From Silurus meridionalis (lineage: Eukaryota; Chordata; Actinopteri; Siluriformes; Siluridae), in assembly GCF_014805685.1 (NCBI RefSeq), contig NC_060886.1, positions 10,504,108 to 10,568,107 on the forward strand: 64,000 nt of DNA. Direction: 5' to 3'. Shown here piece by piece: positions 1 through 11,060 of this stretch. Within the stretch, counting starts at the first letter, position 1; every line of letters starts with the position of its first letter. The notes under the pieces were generated by a model. That model saw nothing but the letters and a program-made list of their open reading frames with translations. It did not search any database and was not told where the DNA came from. The position numbers and the translations under genes are program-made.

Positions 1-1660
1 GAAAACTTTTGATCATATGGATCAGAGGTAGATCATATATCACTCGGTTGTCCACTCAAATTGTAGCTGAAATTTCAAAAAAGTCCATATACAGCTGTTG
101 AGTTTAGCCGGAAAACAAAAGGGATATTAAAAATCGATTGCTGAAAGTGACTCAGCTGCGCTCATTTACGTTGTACACAAATGTGTTCATGTGTTTATGT
201 TGTGCTTCAAAATAGCATTCAAATACAGATTTATGTGAACTTTATTGTTTTCTGCTGCTATGCATTTGCTTTTGTCCTCTGGAACCCCAGAGGCCTTGAT
301 TGATTGTACTCATGAATTGCTTGTCTCTTTTGCATGCCACTTTATACAGCTGTATGGTAGACATGAAATAGTCTACAATATACACCAGCTGACTCATCTG
401 GCTGAAGAATATCGGCTCTTTGGACCTTTGGATAATGTGTCAGCATTTCCTTTTGAGAATTATTTAGGACTTTGCGCAAGCCTCACTTACCCTTACAGGA
501 AGTTGTGAAAAGGTTATCTGAAATGCCAAATCTAGAGTCAAAAAAGCCACTTAGGTCAACCACATTTTGATGGTCCAGTGCTCCATAGTCATGGCAAACA
601 GTTCAGAAAAGCTGTCACAAAAATAATTTACTCTGTCTGTAGTGCAGGGATATAATTGTGTGCAAATACCTGGCCACATTGCCATTTTGCAAAATATCAT
701 TGTGGTAGATGACATATGAATTTTTGTCCTAATTCAAAAATTTCAGAATCAAGAATCATTATTCATCTATCTATTTGAGTTAACCGACATAGGCTGTTAT
801 AAAGTGTGGGGGTTGCATGACAATCCTGATGAAGCCTGGCTCCAAGATATTTAACAAAATTTTTCCTTTGTCCTGACAAACATGTCTTTATTGAAATGTC
901 ACTCAACCATAAGACGTAAACTAATTATTTGCTGTTGTAAGAGGCTTGAACTGAACATAATAAAATTTTATTTTTTATTTTTTATTTTTAAGTTATCAGT
1001 GAAGGAAAGTTTCAATTAGTGTTATTGCATTCTAGAAGAGTTACTTTCTTAAAGAAATGAAGCAGTGGTGCATCGTTCAATTTCATTATGGGGGCACAGA
1101 AATTGTGCCACACAGCTGGCTGATTGGATAGAAGATTCTATGGCCACCATATCCTTTTAAAGACACAACCAGTGTTTAAAAAATATGAGCTGCCCAATGA
1201 GTGATGGTTGACATATGAACCTGTTAAACACCTTGTAAGTCGAGGTAGGTGTATACATTTAAATTAACTATAAGGTCAAAAACTAAATCCTTCTGTGTAC
1301 TTTACAGCTGTAACACCAACAAAACTAACATGCAGGCACATATGAAGAAGCTGAGAAAAGATATCTACAGGAAAACTGTGACAGAAATGATATGCAGTCT
1401 GATGAAGAAACAGTGAAGTTTGAAATATCTTTGCATTTAAGTGAAGTTAAAAAAGGGGAAATAAAATAAAATGACCAGATGTATCTAAAAATGTGCTTTT
1501 CCTACAAAAAAAATTAGAGCACCCTCACTGGATATGAGGGTCCGTCACATGCTTTCCTGTGCACTGTCAAATGAGCTGGCATCCTCTATAAATTGGGCTG
1601 GGAAGAAGATTAAAGAGCAGCCGAGGCAAAAGAGGGCATTCAAGGATAGTTTTTTTTAAT
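1..1660 (+). pseudogene. Relic of a large transposon-derived gene (CACTA-like transposase C-terminal region plus DUF4806-like region)
   Basis: No intact ORF exists, but pieces of protein homology lie in order on the plus strand. About 110-180 reads like the segment preceding the conserved block (EFSRKTKG, then QLRSFTLYT). Positions 245-506 give the best block, with YNIHQLTHLAEEY, FGPLDNVSAFPFENYLG and, after a frame change near 490, LPLQEVVKRLSEM. This is the hallmark C-terminal region of the large 'uncharacterized' transposase-like proteins of fish and cnidarians, which I associate with En/Spm-CACTA (DUF4218-like). Further down, 1057-1185 gives WCIVQFHYGGTEIVPHSWL then KILWPPYPF across one TAG stop, and 1540-1660 gives VRHMLSCALSNELASSINWAG; both match the start and end of DUF4806-type proteins. 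A charged stretch at 1331-1468 (TYEEAEKRYLQ) lies between them. The gene is dead: multiple stops and shifts. Whether both halves were one element or two is inference. Confidence 0.6.
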
Positions 1661-2172
1661 ATGTGTATATTTGCTAAGTCATTACTTTCAATGCTTTTGA
1701 TTTTCCTTTATATTGTATTCTCAGAAATCTACCTTACTCCAGCCAATATTCACCTCTTCCAGTACCTCCATTAATGTTTTCATTTGCACAGTGGGGCAAA
1801 GACTTCTCTGCTGGCCTAAACACTATCAGACGCACTGACCTCCATTTACAACCTAGATTCAAATATTTGTTCCATGAAATTGTATTCATTTATTCTTAAC
1901 AGTTTATTATTTTTATTTCGTAGTGTTTCTCTTGGCTGCACTGCTTCCAGTACGTGTATGTGGATGTTAGATTTTTTGTCCAATCAGATTTTAGCCTCTA
2001 TGTGCTGCCATGTCAATCTAATCTGCCCAGGGCCTACAAAATTAATACTGCTGGCTCTTTTCCATTGAGAATATTACCAACGGGTCTGTTTCTTTAACCA
2101 AACATATTTCATATTCGCCTCACAGAGCAGCTAGCTGGCCTATAATAGCGTCAGCATTTTTCCGTCCTCTGA
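1661..2172. other. Unassigned AT-rich DNA between two transposon relics
   Basis: No recognisable gene, RNA or repeat family. A 64-codon open frame at 1874-2068 has no family signature and is probably chance. Confidence 0.4.
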
Positions 2173-2480
2173 TTGGTTGGTCAGAGCGAAACTGTTACAG
2201 CCAAGTTCGACTCAAAACACGTGTGTAGCTCTGCACACATTAATACATCTGAGTTAGACTTTTATATGCCCATGCAGGAAGAGAAATTGATTTGGTCTCG
2301 GACATACTTAAAAATAAATTTTTCAGAAAAGCTAGACATTGTAAGGAAAGGTCGGCCAACCCCGAAGCTAGCTAGCTTGTCTCAGTCTAGGGTTTGTTCT
2401 CCACTTCCAGACCAGTGAATACGAGCGGTACCACTGGCTTACAGCCTCTAAAATTCTGAGTCTGCATCTCTGATGAGTAG
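2173..2480 (+). pseudogene. Fragment of a TTF-type zinc finger hAT-like transposase
   Basis: The frame at 2173-2418 contains KLDIVRKGRPTPKLASLSQ. It then shifts near 2390 into a frame reading HFQTSEYERYHWLTAS. This order (an iV..GRP.P.L.sL.Q motif followed by hFq.s.YeRy.WLt) is the start of the TTF-type zinc finger region in hAT-derived proteins of fish and other animals. The expected next motif, the cysteine-rich L.CwpCLLF, is cut off by stop codons after position 2470. There is no start codon that I can defend and no downstream hAT dimerisation region, so this is a truncated, frameshifted relic. It could be an independent insertion or part of the relic immediately upstream. Confidence 0.5.
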
Positions 2481-4531
2481 GTTGTATTTTATTAAAAAAA
2501 ATTTGTTTTCTTTAGTAAAATGGTATTCACCCTCCATATGTAAAACGCCTCTCTCTCTGTTATATTGCATTTTTGTAAAGTATTCATGGTTTCTATAATC
2601 GTGTAATAATAGTAATAGTAATAATAATGGTGGTATTAAGAGGTGGATTAAGTCTGGTAAGTCCCCACTGAAGGCCCAGGTACCAAATGCACAGCCCGAC
2701 ACTGCATTTGCATACTTTTCATATCCTGCTGTTGTTTTCCTTTGTTTTACTTTGTTTTGTTTGACTGTGCACCATACCGTGTTGGTGGAACTGCACATCA
2801 GATAACTACAACAGTTCCTTTAGTGAAACCAGAAACACATTTTTTATTTATTTGCATCTGTATAAATGTTTTGTTTTTCCATGACATTAAATGAAGTGCT
2901 TCAGTTGACTGAATTAAAATAAAAAATAAATACATTTTTTTTTATTGTGACTGAACTAGTGGAAAAGTGTTTATTTTTTATTTTTATGTTAAATAAAGAT
3001 TACATTTCAGTTGGCCTTTCAATGTTGTCAGAAGTATTGTAGAATCAACATTGTAGTGTACATTGTAAAGGTGACAATAACATTGAATCATGATATGAGA
3101 ATGATTGTTTTTTCAACCTGAATATTGTTTCAACAATAAATGAGGGCGCAGAAGTGATGTTGAAAAAATATTAAATTGTATTGTCGAATCATTGACATTA
3201 GTTTCACCTAAATCTTCCATGCCCGCTTTTCATGTGTTGGTTTTCTGTTTTATTTGGTGTCATTCCAACATCAATTCATAATAATAAAATAATAATAATA
3301 ATAATAATTTCGGCCATCAAAAGAAAGTTACAAACTTTTATTTAAGCTTCATGATGGAAGATTAACTCCAGGCTTACTATATTAGTTTTATAGCGCCCTT
3401 GCCAAATAATCCAAAAAAAAAAAAAAGAAACCTCCTGCAATGTGAATATGGTAAAGATCAGTGTAGGTACTACTAGTCAGCAAAATTTAAAGTCTACCAA
3501 ATTTAAGTGCAACATTTTACTTGCAAAACTTCAATGGGCTAAAATATTTACTCACTGTTTTTTTATTAACTTGCTGCACTTTGCACTTTGTTCACTTTGC
3601 AAGTCTATAATAATAATTAAATACATTTTTGATAAATCTTAGCGGGTTGTTTTTTCATTCACTTTGCAGACATCATCTTTTACATGAGAAAATTGTTTTG
3701 TTTTCTTCTTATGGTTTTCCTTTGGAAAACACCATAGTCTTTTGTGGCCAAACATCTACAGGAGGCTGGAAAGAACACAAAAAAGAACCAGTGCATGAGC
3801 TGCCATTGCATTTAAAACATCCTACTGAAGGAATACATAGAGAAAAGTCCAGTGGTACCTCACCTGAGCATAGTTTAATGGTGGGAATCTCCCAATACTC
3901 TTCATGAGACCAAGGGTTTTTATCCATTGCTCGTTCCACCCCTGTGCGCTGTAATACGGTTCGCAGTGTGATAAACTTTGGAGCATTCTTTTATTATTCT
4001 TCACAATTTCAAGCAGCGCTTCTTGTCTTTTCTCTGTGTCGAGCCTGAATTTTAGATACAAGACATAATTGCTTTAATTGAGTTGAATTTCAAGTGGAAG
4101 TGTTAGTGAAGGTCATCAGTTTAAATACCAGGATTATAAAATCTTTACCTTTTACTCACATACTCATTTTTACAATCAATTCGCCCAGCAGTTTTCTTGA
4201 TGTGGGATATTTTATCCAGTAGCATATGATTGTCCCTTTGGATCGTTGAAAGTCGTTCATCCTCCAGCTGGTGGAGTAGAGCGTATGTTAGAACTAAAAC
4301 ATTTTCTGATAGTTGACTAAAATGATCGACGAAGCTTTATAAGGGTGTAAGAGCAAGGTTGGTAAATGTATTTCTGTGGTTTGAAGTCTGTAAAATACTT
4401 GATACAACTAATTAAAGTTTCAAGCTATGTCTAAAAAGTGTGTTAGCTTTGCCACAAAACCTGTTGGCCTGTTTCTATGTCCACACATAAGCTGATATAT
4501 AAGAATGATGAGAACTGTATTGTCAGATCCT
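2481..4531. other. AT-rich DNA without recognisable gene; short (TAA)n tracts
   Basis: Imperfect TAA/AAT runs lie at about 2605-2635 and 3281-3308, and a poly-A run near 3413-3426. A minus-strand open frame at 3822-4061 is discussed in the findings; I cannot name it. Nothing else is recognised. Confidence 0.4.
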
Positions 4532-4824
4532 CATTCAAGTGCTCAATAGTAAACTTTCTTTCGGCTTCTTCCATTAGGGGTCGCCACAGCGGATCATCCG
4601 TATTCATGATCCGCATGTTCGATTTGGCACATGTTTTACGCTGAATGCCCTTCCTAACACAACCCTCCCTATTTATCCGGGCTTGGGACCGGCACTAAGA
4701 GTGCACTGGCTTGTGCAACCCTAATGGATGGGTTTGGTTCCCTGACCGGGGATTGAACACGGGCCGTGGCGATGAGAGCGCCGAATCCTGACCACCAGGG
4801 AACCATTCAAGTGCTCAATAGTAA
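4532..4824 (-). mobile_element. tRNA-Glu-derived SINE with RTE-type 3' tail (minus orientation)
   Basis: The element body is 4553-4803. Flanking it are identical 21-bp direct repeats at 4532-4552 and 4804-4824, a clear target-site duplication. Read on the minus strand it begins with a tRNA-Glu-like head: GGTTCCCTGGTGGTC, the loop with anticodon CTC, then a box B-like GTGTTCAATCCCCGGTCAGG. About 10 bases around box A are missing, so this copy is probably transcriptionally dead. The body carries the block GGTTGCACAAGCCAGTGCAC and AGGAAGGGCATTCAGC, shared with the 5' end of the RTE elements at 24.4-26.1 and 27.3-28.8 kb. The tail GACCCCTAATGGAAGAAGCC is shared with the 3' end of those RTE elements. 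Confidence 0.88.
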
Positions 4825-5014
4825 TACTGTAATGGAAAAAAAATGCATGTCGAAAATCTATTGAGTTTAACTGTAGATAAGTTGTAAACAATGACCCTTA
4901 TCACCATTATATCCTGAACCATTATAAGCTTGGTTTAAATTTTTTATTTAGCATTATTTATCTGAAGTTCACAAATTTTGGAACATTATTTTATTATTCA
5001 ATATTTCTTTATTT

Positions 5015-5235
5015 AATTCATTCATTCATTAGTTTGCTTCAGTAATTACTTCATCCAGGACAGGGTCATAGTGGATGTGTAGCTAGTTCACCCAGTTATT
5101 GGTGCTGGTCCACTGCAGTTTACCAACAAACATTTATACTGAGGGGTAATTTTGTATAGCCAATGCACATACCTGAATTTTTTGGGAAATAAAATCGGAG
5201 AACCCAGAGGATACGAGGAGAACAAATCAACATGT
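5015..5235 (+). repeat. Decayed dispersed fish repeat (ATTCATTCATT ... CCAGGACAGGGTCAT ... GGAGAACCCAGAGGA type)
   Basis: The order of signatures matches a very common fish interspersed repeat: ATTCATTCATTCATT, a TTCATCCAGGACAGGGTCATAG block, GGGGTAATTTTGTATAGCC, then GGAGAACCCAGAGGATACGAGG. It is strongly diverged. The class (LINE tail or SINE) cannot be settled from this copy. Confidence 0.55.
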
Positions 5236-5299
5236 ATAATAACCCAATCTTGGTGAGGATTCTCACTGCACACCTCAACATTTAGCTGTAATAAATGGT

Positions 5300-5525
5300 T
5301 ATTCAGTGCCACCCAGATGAGGATGGGTTCCCTCTTGAGTCTGGTTCCTCTCAAGGTTTCTCCCTTATGCCATCTCAGGGAGTTTTTCCTTGCTAATTAG
5401 GGACAAACTTACACATAGAAAGAATAATCTTATTCATTTTTTTCTCACCACATTATCTGTGTAAAGCTGCTTCGGGACAATGTCGATTGTTAAAAGCGCT
5501 ATACAAATAAAACTTAATTGAATTG
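5300..5525 (-). repeat. Dispersed fish repeat with TATAGCGCTTTT / CATTGTC / AAGCAGCTT core
   Basis: Read on the minus strand it starts TTTGTATAGCGCTTTTAACA, ACATTGTCCCGAAGCAGCTTT and runs to AAGGAAAAACTCCCTGAGAT and GAGAGGAACCAGACTCAAGAG. The same family recurs at 17860-18100 and 39596-39830. It is a generic fish interspersed repeat; the class is not certain. Confidence 0.65.
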
Positions 5526-7921
5526 ATTCAAGAGTTGTAATATCCACTGGAACTGATTTTTCTCTACTAAATTTAATTTAGTTCCATGTGAAATGTATAT
5601 GTATTGTATTCCTATAAATGGAATGTTTAGTGGTTTTGCATGTGTACCTAAACCACCAATAATAATAATAAAAAAACTACAAATAAAGTGAAACTTTCAG
5701 ACAAACCCCTATGGAAACCCTTAAAAAGATCTATGTATTAATTTGACATTTTCTGTGGCAGATATTATACCCAAAGTGCCCCCGAAGGCTTAATTATTTT
5801 CAACATTGAATTAAATCAATGCGGGAATTAATGTAATCAATCATTTCTCTTACCATTTTCTTTTTCCTTTTCACAAGAATGTGATTATAGATCTTAGGTG
5901 GACTTGTATTAAGCGTCGCCTTCGCAGACTGAACCTTGAAAAAAGTAACACAACTCATGACCTCAATATAAGCAGTAGAGACACTTGAACTCGTTTTTTG
6001 GTTTTCTAAACACAAATCTTGTACGGCTTGATCACTGCCAAATTTAATTTCCGCATAAATCTCTATTCGCATTTACGGTTGAATTTACAGCCTTACCTTT
6101 TTCTTGTGTATTTCAAAGTCGTTCTTATCCCATCTGTACTGCAGGTATTTGCTGGTGCAAGGCATCAGTGGTTGGTGAGCTTTATGTTGCATGGTGGTTG
6201 TGTGACTCGAACCTCCAGCAGAGGAAACAAACACAAGCTTGCACCGTAGTGCAGTCTAGACAGAGTCTGTCGTGTGTATGTTGTCATGACAGTCACAGAG
6301 ATGCAGAAATCAGCCGCACATTGTCTATGATACAATGAACTACTTCATAGGGCGTTCTTTTACAGATGTATATGCATAACGCTGCCTCTAGTCAGGTGAT
6401 ATGTTCAAAATGTTTAGAAGAAGCTATGAAACAAAACTAAAGGTTTCCAATACCCTTTCAGAAATGGCCCTCTGATCCATATAAAGCTTGTCCTAGTTAA
6501 TGCTCCTGTCCAATCTGAATCTTCTGTGTCCTGAAAGTGCATTAGACCAGTCTAACCCAGAAGGCAGAACAAATAAGCAGTCAACGTTAATGTGAACGAA
6601 ATAGAGCACACGTACCTGGCCTTGATTTGTCACATGGAGTGGTTTGGCATCTAAAGCCGAAATTTTTGGGTTAGTTCTGTTTTTAGGCACAAGCATGATT
6701 TTACATAGCCCCCTCTTTCCAAGGACAGCGAGAGTGGTGACTTGCTTTCATTGCCTCTGCATCTCTGTAAGCATCTGACACGTCTAGACAGACAGATTTG
6801 GAGTAAGATGTAGCTGATGGTGAGTTATATTTTACTGTTCATCACTAGTCTAGAGACTACATTAGTCCTCCTTCATTAGTTTGCTTAAGTTTAGGTGAGG
6901 TCGACTCATTGCATGAAGCTTTGCTTGATATGATGCAGTTTTACATGGATTTTTTCAACCATTATGAAGACAATGTTATTCAGGACTAGATCCCGAGAGA
7001 CCTGGAATACTCTGCAGGTATATGAAACAAATGCAATTTTTTCAACAGACGTCATATTTTTTTACCGACTTTCAGATTTACAGATGAGTGAATATCTAAT
7101 GTGTGTACTGACTCTATTTGACTAAATACTTGTGAACAGTAACCATCATCATCAAATACAAAGAATATGAATCGATAATTAGTAATAATAAACATGTACA
7201 GCTTTTTTCCTCATCATATAATAGTGTAGACAAGATTTAATCTAACATGTATGCTTAGATGTATTGCTAATAAGGATTATGAGCTATGGAGACAGTTTCC
7301 TAGGCACTGTTGTTCTGTACAGAGTGACTAGAACAAACAGAAATGCAAACAAAGGTACAATTAAATACCTCAATCACCCAATTATTATAAACATATTATT
7401 AGTTAAAGTACATTGTGTTTATGTTTGGATTATGAGATTTCTCACTTTAAGGAAAGCCGATATTGAAATGTAATCTATGCACAGATATTGTTGGTTTGAA
7501 AAACTGTATAGCAACACTGCCCCCTTTTGGCTGTATATGCGTATAACACACTGAGAATACTACTATGACATGATTGTCGGGAATATCGTTTTATAGAGTA
7601 TTGATTCGTTCTTCATCTAATCATTATTTTTCTTTTCATCCAAAAGATTGTACATTGAAATAATATGATGAAAGAATCAGGGTGTATGTTTACAACACGA
7701 TAACTTTCCTATTTTCCTTAAATTCTATTATTTTTCCTGTTTAAATGTTGGACAGTCGTACAAAGCATTTCACTGCATGTCGTACTCTGTGTGTATGTGT
7801 GTGTGACAAATCAATTTTAATTTAGATTTTGCATATTGAACATGAATTTGATGCATTTATTAATTAATCCTTAAATCTTGATAAGGGTTCTACTTTATTG
7901 CAGGAAATATTGTAATAAGCA
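5526..7921. other. No recognised gene or repeat
   Basis: AT-rich DNA with only short open frames lacking any family motif. Nothing with convincing splice sites or inverted ends was found. Confidence 0.35.
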
Positions 7922-8060
7922 GTGGTGGAAGAAGTACACAAACCATGTAAAAAAAAATACTCCAGTAAAAGTAAAAGTGCTCCCTTTAAACTTTCACTTA
8001 AGTAAAAAAATATTTGCCTTTAAATGTTATGTATCCAAGTACAATGATTTATTATGGCTA
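7922..8060 (+). repeat. End fragment of a dispersed fish repeat (AGTGGTGGAAGAAGTAC type)
   Basis: It begins CAGTGGTGGAAGAAGTACAC and contains TACTCCAGTAAAAGTAAAAG and CTTTAAACTTTCACTTAAG. This matches a widespread fish repeat family whose ends carry the 'CAGTGGTGGA..AAGTAC' signature. I could not find the opposite end, so the extent beyond about 8060 (possibly to about 8700) is unknown. Confidence 0.5.
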
Positions 8061-9224
8061 TAATGTTCCTATTATGATTTTTGTCACAAGACACTTTGCT
8101 TAATCAACTCAGTTTATGTGAAAAGACACTGATGTTACTCTTAGCACATCAATCTATTTATAGAAATGATATTAATGAGTCAAACACTGATTACTATCAA
8201 TTTAAATGATCATGAGCCCCAAAAAACATAAAAAATACATAAAAGACCATGGGTGTTGTGGCAAGTTTGAGTCAGGAGTTTCTTCCATCATTTATTCCTC
8301 TCAAAATGTTCTGCTTGATGTTGAATTGACACTGAACTGTATGTTGGTGATACGTAGATACCACCAACCAGCAATGGCGGTTTTAGCTTCATTGATGCTC
8401 TGAGTCACCTGCAGTCCACAAATTTGTATATTTGGAGATTTCAATATCACCTCAAATGCATTTATTGCACAATTAAATACACATCATTGTGCACAATTGA
8501 TCAAACTACCAAAAAAAAACAAAAAACTCCTTGGCTTATTGTAGCCATAAGATACATGCACCTTCTATATAACATATCATGTCTTTTAATATATTAGCCT
8601 TTTAATCTGCACTGGAGATTCCCCTTACTGAACTCAGTTCAAGACCTATTCAGTACAATCACAGAAAACTTTTATGACGTCACCTCATTTAAAGGTAACC
8701 AAATCAATAGTGCGAGTAATTAATTAATTACAATCCAACTAGACCAGTTCATTGTTTTCATTGCTACACATATTATGGTAAACTACATACTATAAATTAT
8801 AATGGTATGCAAGCTAAAATAAATATTGTTGCTCTATGAGTAAAAGCATAGCAGGCATCACAGCATACTATAAGTGATATACAGTTATTAGTATTTGATT
8901 AAATGCATTAGCCTATACAATCCTCATTATGAGATGAGCTGCATACACACCTTTATCTTTTGCACGGTCCCCCCATACTTCTTTCCTCTTTTTCCTGAGG
9001 GTTTAGACCTTTTTTTGTCATCCATAATTTTGATTCAGTTTTTCTTACTGAGTGTATGAGTGAGGGAACTTCTCAGAGTGATGAAAATGGCATGAAAGTG
9101 TGCCTGCTCTGGTACATCAAACACTCTTAAACTGAATGCCTATATTCTGTGAAGAATGAGAAAAGCGTATCTCCCACCTTATCTTCACTAAATTCTACAA
9201 AGGGTAGATAACTGAGATCACCAG
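8061..9224. other. No recognised gene; possibly interior of the repeat starting at 7922
   Basis: No coding signal. TTAATTAATTAATTA occurs near 8720. No inverted terminus matching 7922 was located. Confidence 0.3.
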
Positions 9225-9576
9225 GGGTCTCTTCTGTCCATTACAGACATTTACACCACCCACTGCATCCACAAAGCCACCAGCATTATGGCTGCTTACA
9301 CAAAATCTTCACTCTCCTGTTGTCATTGAAAAGGTACAGAAGCAATGGGGCCCTCAGGACCAGCATCATTTTCTCCCCCATGCTTTTAGACCAGACATGG
9401 GCAAACTACGGCCCGCGGGCCACACACGGCCCGTTGGGTTTATTATTCCGGCCCGCCGAACGTGACCAAATTCTATTAAAATTGGTACGGGTAAACCTTG
9501 TTTAATTTACCTTTCCCCTGTAATGCCCACGTTTCCCCAAAAGATGTCGCACTTCAGATACATTGACCTTGTGTAT

Positions 9577-9914
9577 TACCGTAATTTCCGGACTATTACA
9601 CATGATTCTTCCTGTTGACAGTCCGAGTGAGCGGCAGGTCAAACGTCAGAGGAACATCATCCATATTTATGATGTGGTGCGGCCCGATTTAGTGGGAGCG
9701 CATCTGCTTTTAATATAAAGAGTTTTATTGGTTCACCTGAACCAGTTCGGCAATTTCATTGGTCTAATGTTATGGGGCTCAGTGTTTTTGGCTTGAAGCT
9801 TGTGAAACCGGGAAAAACCCAGGAAAAATCCATAAATCAGCCGATTCATTGTTTAAGCCGTGGGGTTCAAAGTGTGGGAAAAAAGTAGCGGCTTATAGTC
9901 CAGAAAATACGGTA
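9577..9914. mobile_element. Nested MITE-like element with TACCGTAATTTCCGGACTAT ends
   Basis: The left end TTACCGTAATTTCCGGACTA and the right end TAGTCCAGAAAATACGGTAA are inverted repeats about 25 bp long. The interior AAGCCGTGGGGTTCAAAG and AAAAAAGTAGCGGCTTATAG belongs to a common fish MITE. It interrupts the 5' part of the hAT element around it, so it inserted later. The transposon superfamily is unknown to me. Confidence 0.7.
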
Positions 9915-10227
9915 ATCTCTTCTTCTCTTATGAGCCCTTCTGCAAAAATGAGCTTATCAAAGAAAAGAAAAGTGGATAGCGAGCGCTGAGTGTTTAATAC
10001 GGAGTGGACAACAAAATATTTTAGTCCGATCAAAGGCTGTATGCCTAATATGCCAAGAAACTGTCGCGGTTTTCAAAGAGTACAATATCAGCAGTCACTT
10101 TGCACAGGTGTCCTGTCCCCTGTCCCACTGTCCCCTGTCACAAGACCCTGAAACCGCACCACAAGAAGTGCAATTGGAACTGATCGATCTTCAGTCTGAC
10201 TCGGTCTTTAAGGAGAAGTTCAGCTCT

Positions 10228-10316
10228 AATGTAATGTAATATATATTATATATACATGTATATATTATAATGTGTATGTAATGTATACATACATACACAT
10301 ATATACATATATATGT

Positions 10317-10353
<37 letters not shown>
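10228..10353. repeat. (TA)n / (CATA)n microsatellite
   Basis: Alternating TA with interspersed CATACATA and GTATA, ending in a pure (TA)n run, inside the hAT element. Open frames across it (poly Ile-Tyr) are artefacts. Confidence 0.95.
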
Positions 10354-10355
<2 letters not shown>

Positions 10356-10719
10356 ATATCCTGGCGTGGCCAGAACCCATTGTGGCCCGTGTGCCCATCC
10401 CTGTTCTAGACTCTCCAATACAGAGACTGATCTGGACTAAAACACACAGATATACACACTCAGTTGCATTCCAGTCCTTCTGCGCTATGCTGTGTACTGC
10501 ACCAGCTGTAAATCTTTGAAATTCATTGACTTAATATGACTTTACTTGTCAGGCAGAAAGAAGTCTGACCACACAGTGAACAAGTCAGGAGGCAGAGAGA
10601 TTGAGACCCTGTGTGAGAGAGAAAGCAGACGGAAGTAAGAAAGTGAAGTTTGATATTATTATTATTATTGGTTAGATATTGGATCCCTCCTGAATCAGTC
10701 CTCCTTTTACCATCATTAT

Positions 10720-11060
10720 CAAGTCAAGAAGCTATTATTGTCATTTGAACCATATACAGCTGACGCAGTACTCAGTGTAATAAGACGTTTGCAGAACTCT
10801 GGTGCTACATAAAACAACATAGAGCTACACAAACAGATCACAGAGCTAAGGACTAAAGTAAGTTGTCCTCACCACATAAAGTGCATCATGTGCAACTTGG
10901 TGCAAACAGTGAAAACTATAAGACAGTGCAAACATAAGGCATTGCAGGACAGATACACAAAATACACAAAATAGCACCGACCAGTTTACCTACTGTAAAT
11001 GTTATACAGTACAATATGAAAAAAGAGAACTGTAAACAAGAGCGTTCTTGTAAACATAAA
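10720..11060 (-). repeat. Dispersed fish repeat with CAAGTCAAG-type terminus
   Basis: The sequence TCAAGTCAAGAAGCTATTAT, TGTCATTTGAACCATATAC, GGTGCTACATAAAACAACAT and TAAAGTGCATCATGTGCAAC is shared with 44905-45210 (same orientation) and, in opposite orientation, with 22741-23080. The terminal CTTGACTTGA repeats at one end behave like a LINE/SINE 3' tail. The class is not settled. Confidence 0.65.

Larger units (their letters stand above)
9392..10403 (+). mobile_element. Non-autonomous hAT element with BED-finger exon remnant
   Basis: It starts CAGACATGGGCAAACTACGG and ends GTGTGCCCATCCCTG. The ends are imperfect inverted repeats and are flanked by 8-bp direct repeats, TTTTAGAC at 9384-9391 and TTCTAGAC at 10404-10411 (7 of 8 identical), as expected for hAT. 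Inside, about 9930-10230 encodes pieces of a hAT transposase N-terminus: KKRKVDSE, EWTTKYF, SKAVCLICQETVAVFKEYNI (the BED-type C..C part) and later QLELIDLQSDSVFKEKF. The last motif normally lies far downstream in the GTF2IRD2/ZBED5-like hAT proteins, so most of the transposase has been deleted. An AT microsatellite sits near the 3' end and another element is nested at 9577-9914. Confidence 0.8.
9225..10560 (+). pseudogene. LINE reverse-transcriptase 3' remnant split by a hAT insertion
   Basis: At 9235-9391 the sequence ACACCACCCACTGCATCCAC, AAAGCCACCAGCATTATGGC, TTCACTCTCCTG and AAAAGGTACAGAAGCA..GGGCCCTCAGGACCAG follows the layout of the C-terminal end of a common fish non-LTR retrotransposon ORF. 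It resumes at 10412 with CTCTCCAATACAGAGACTGATCTGG and a degenerate ACACACAGATATACACACTCAG stretch. The two halves are separated by the hAT element at 9392-10403. All frames contain stops. The clade is not determined from so short a piece. Confidence 0.5.
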
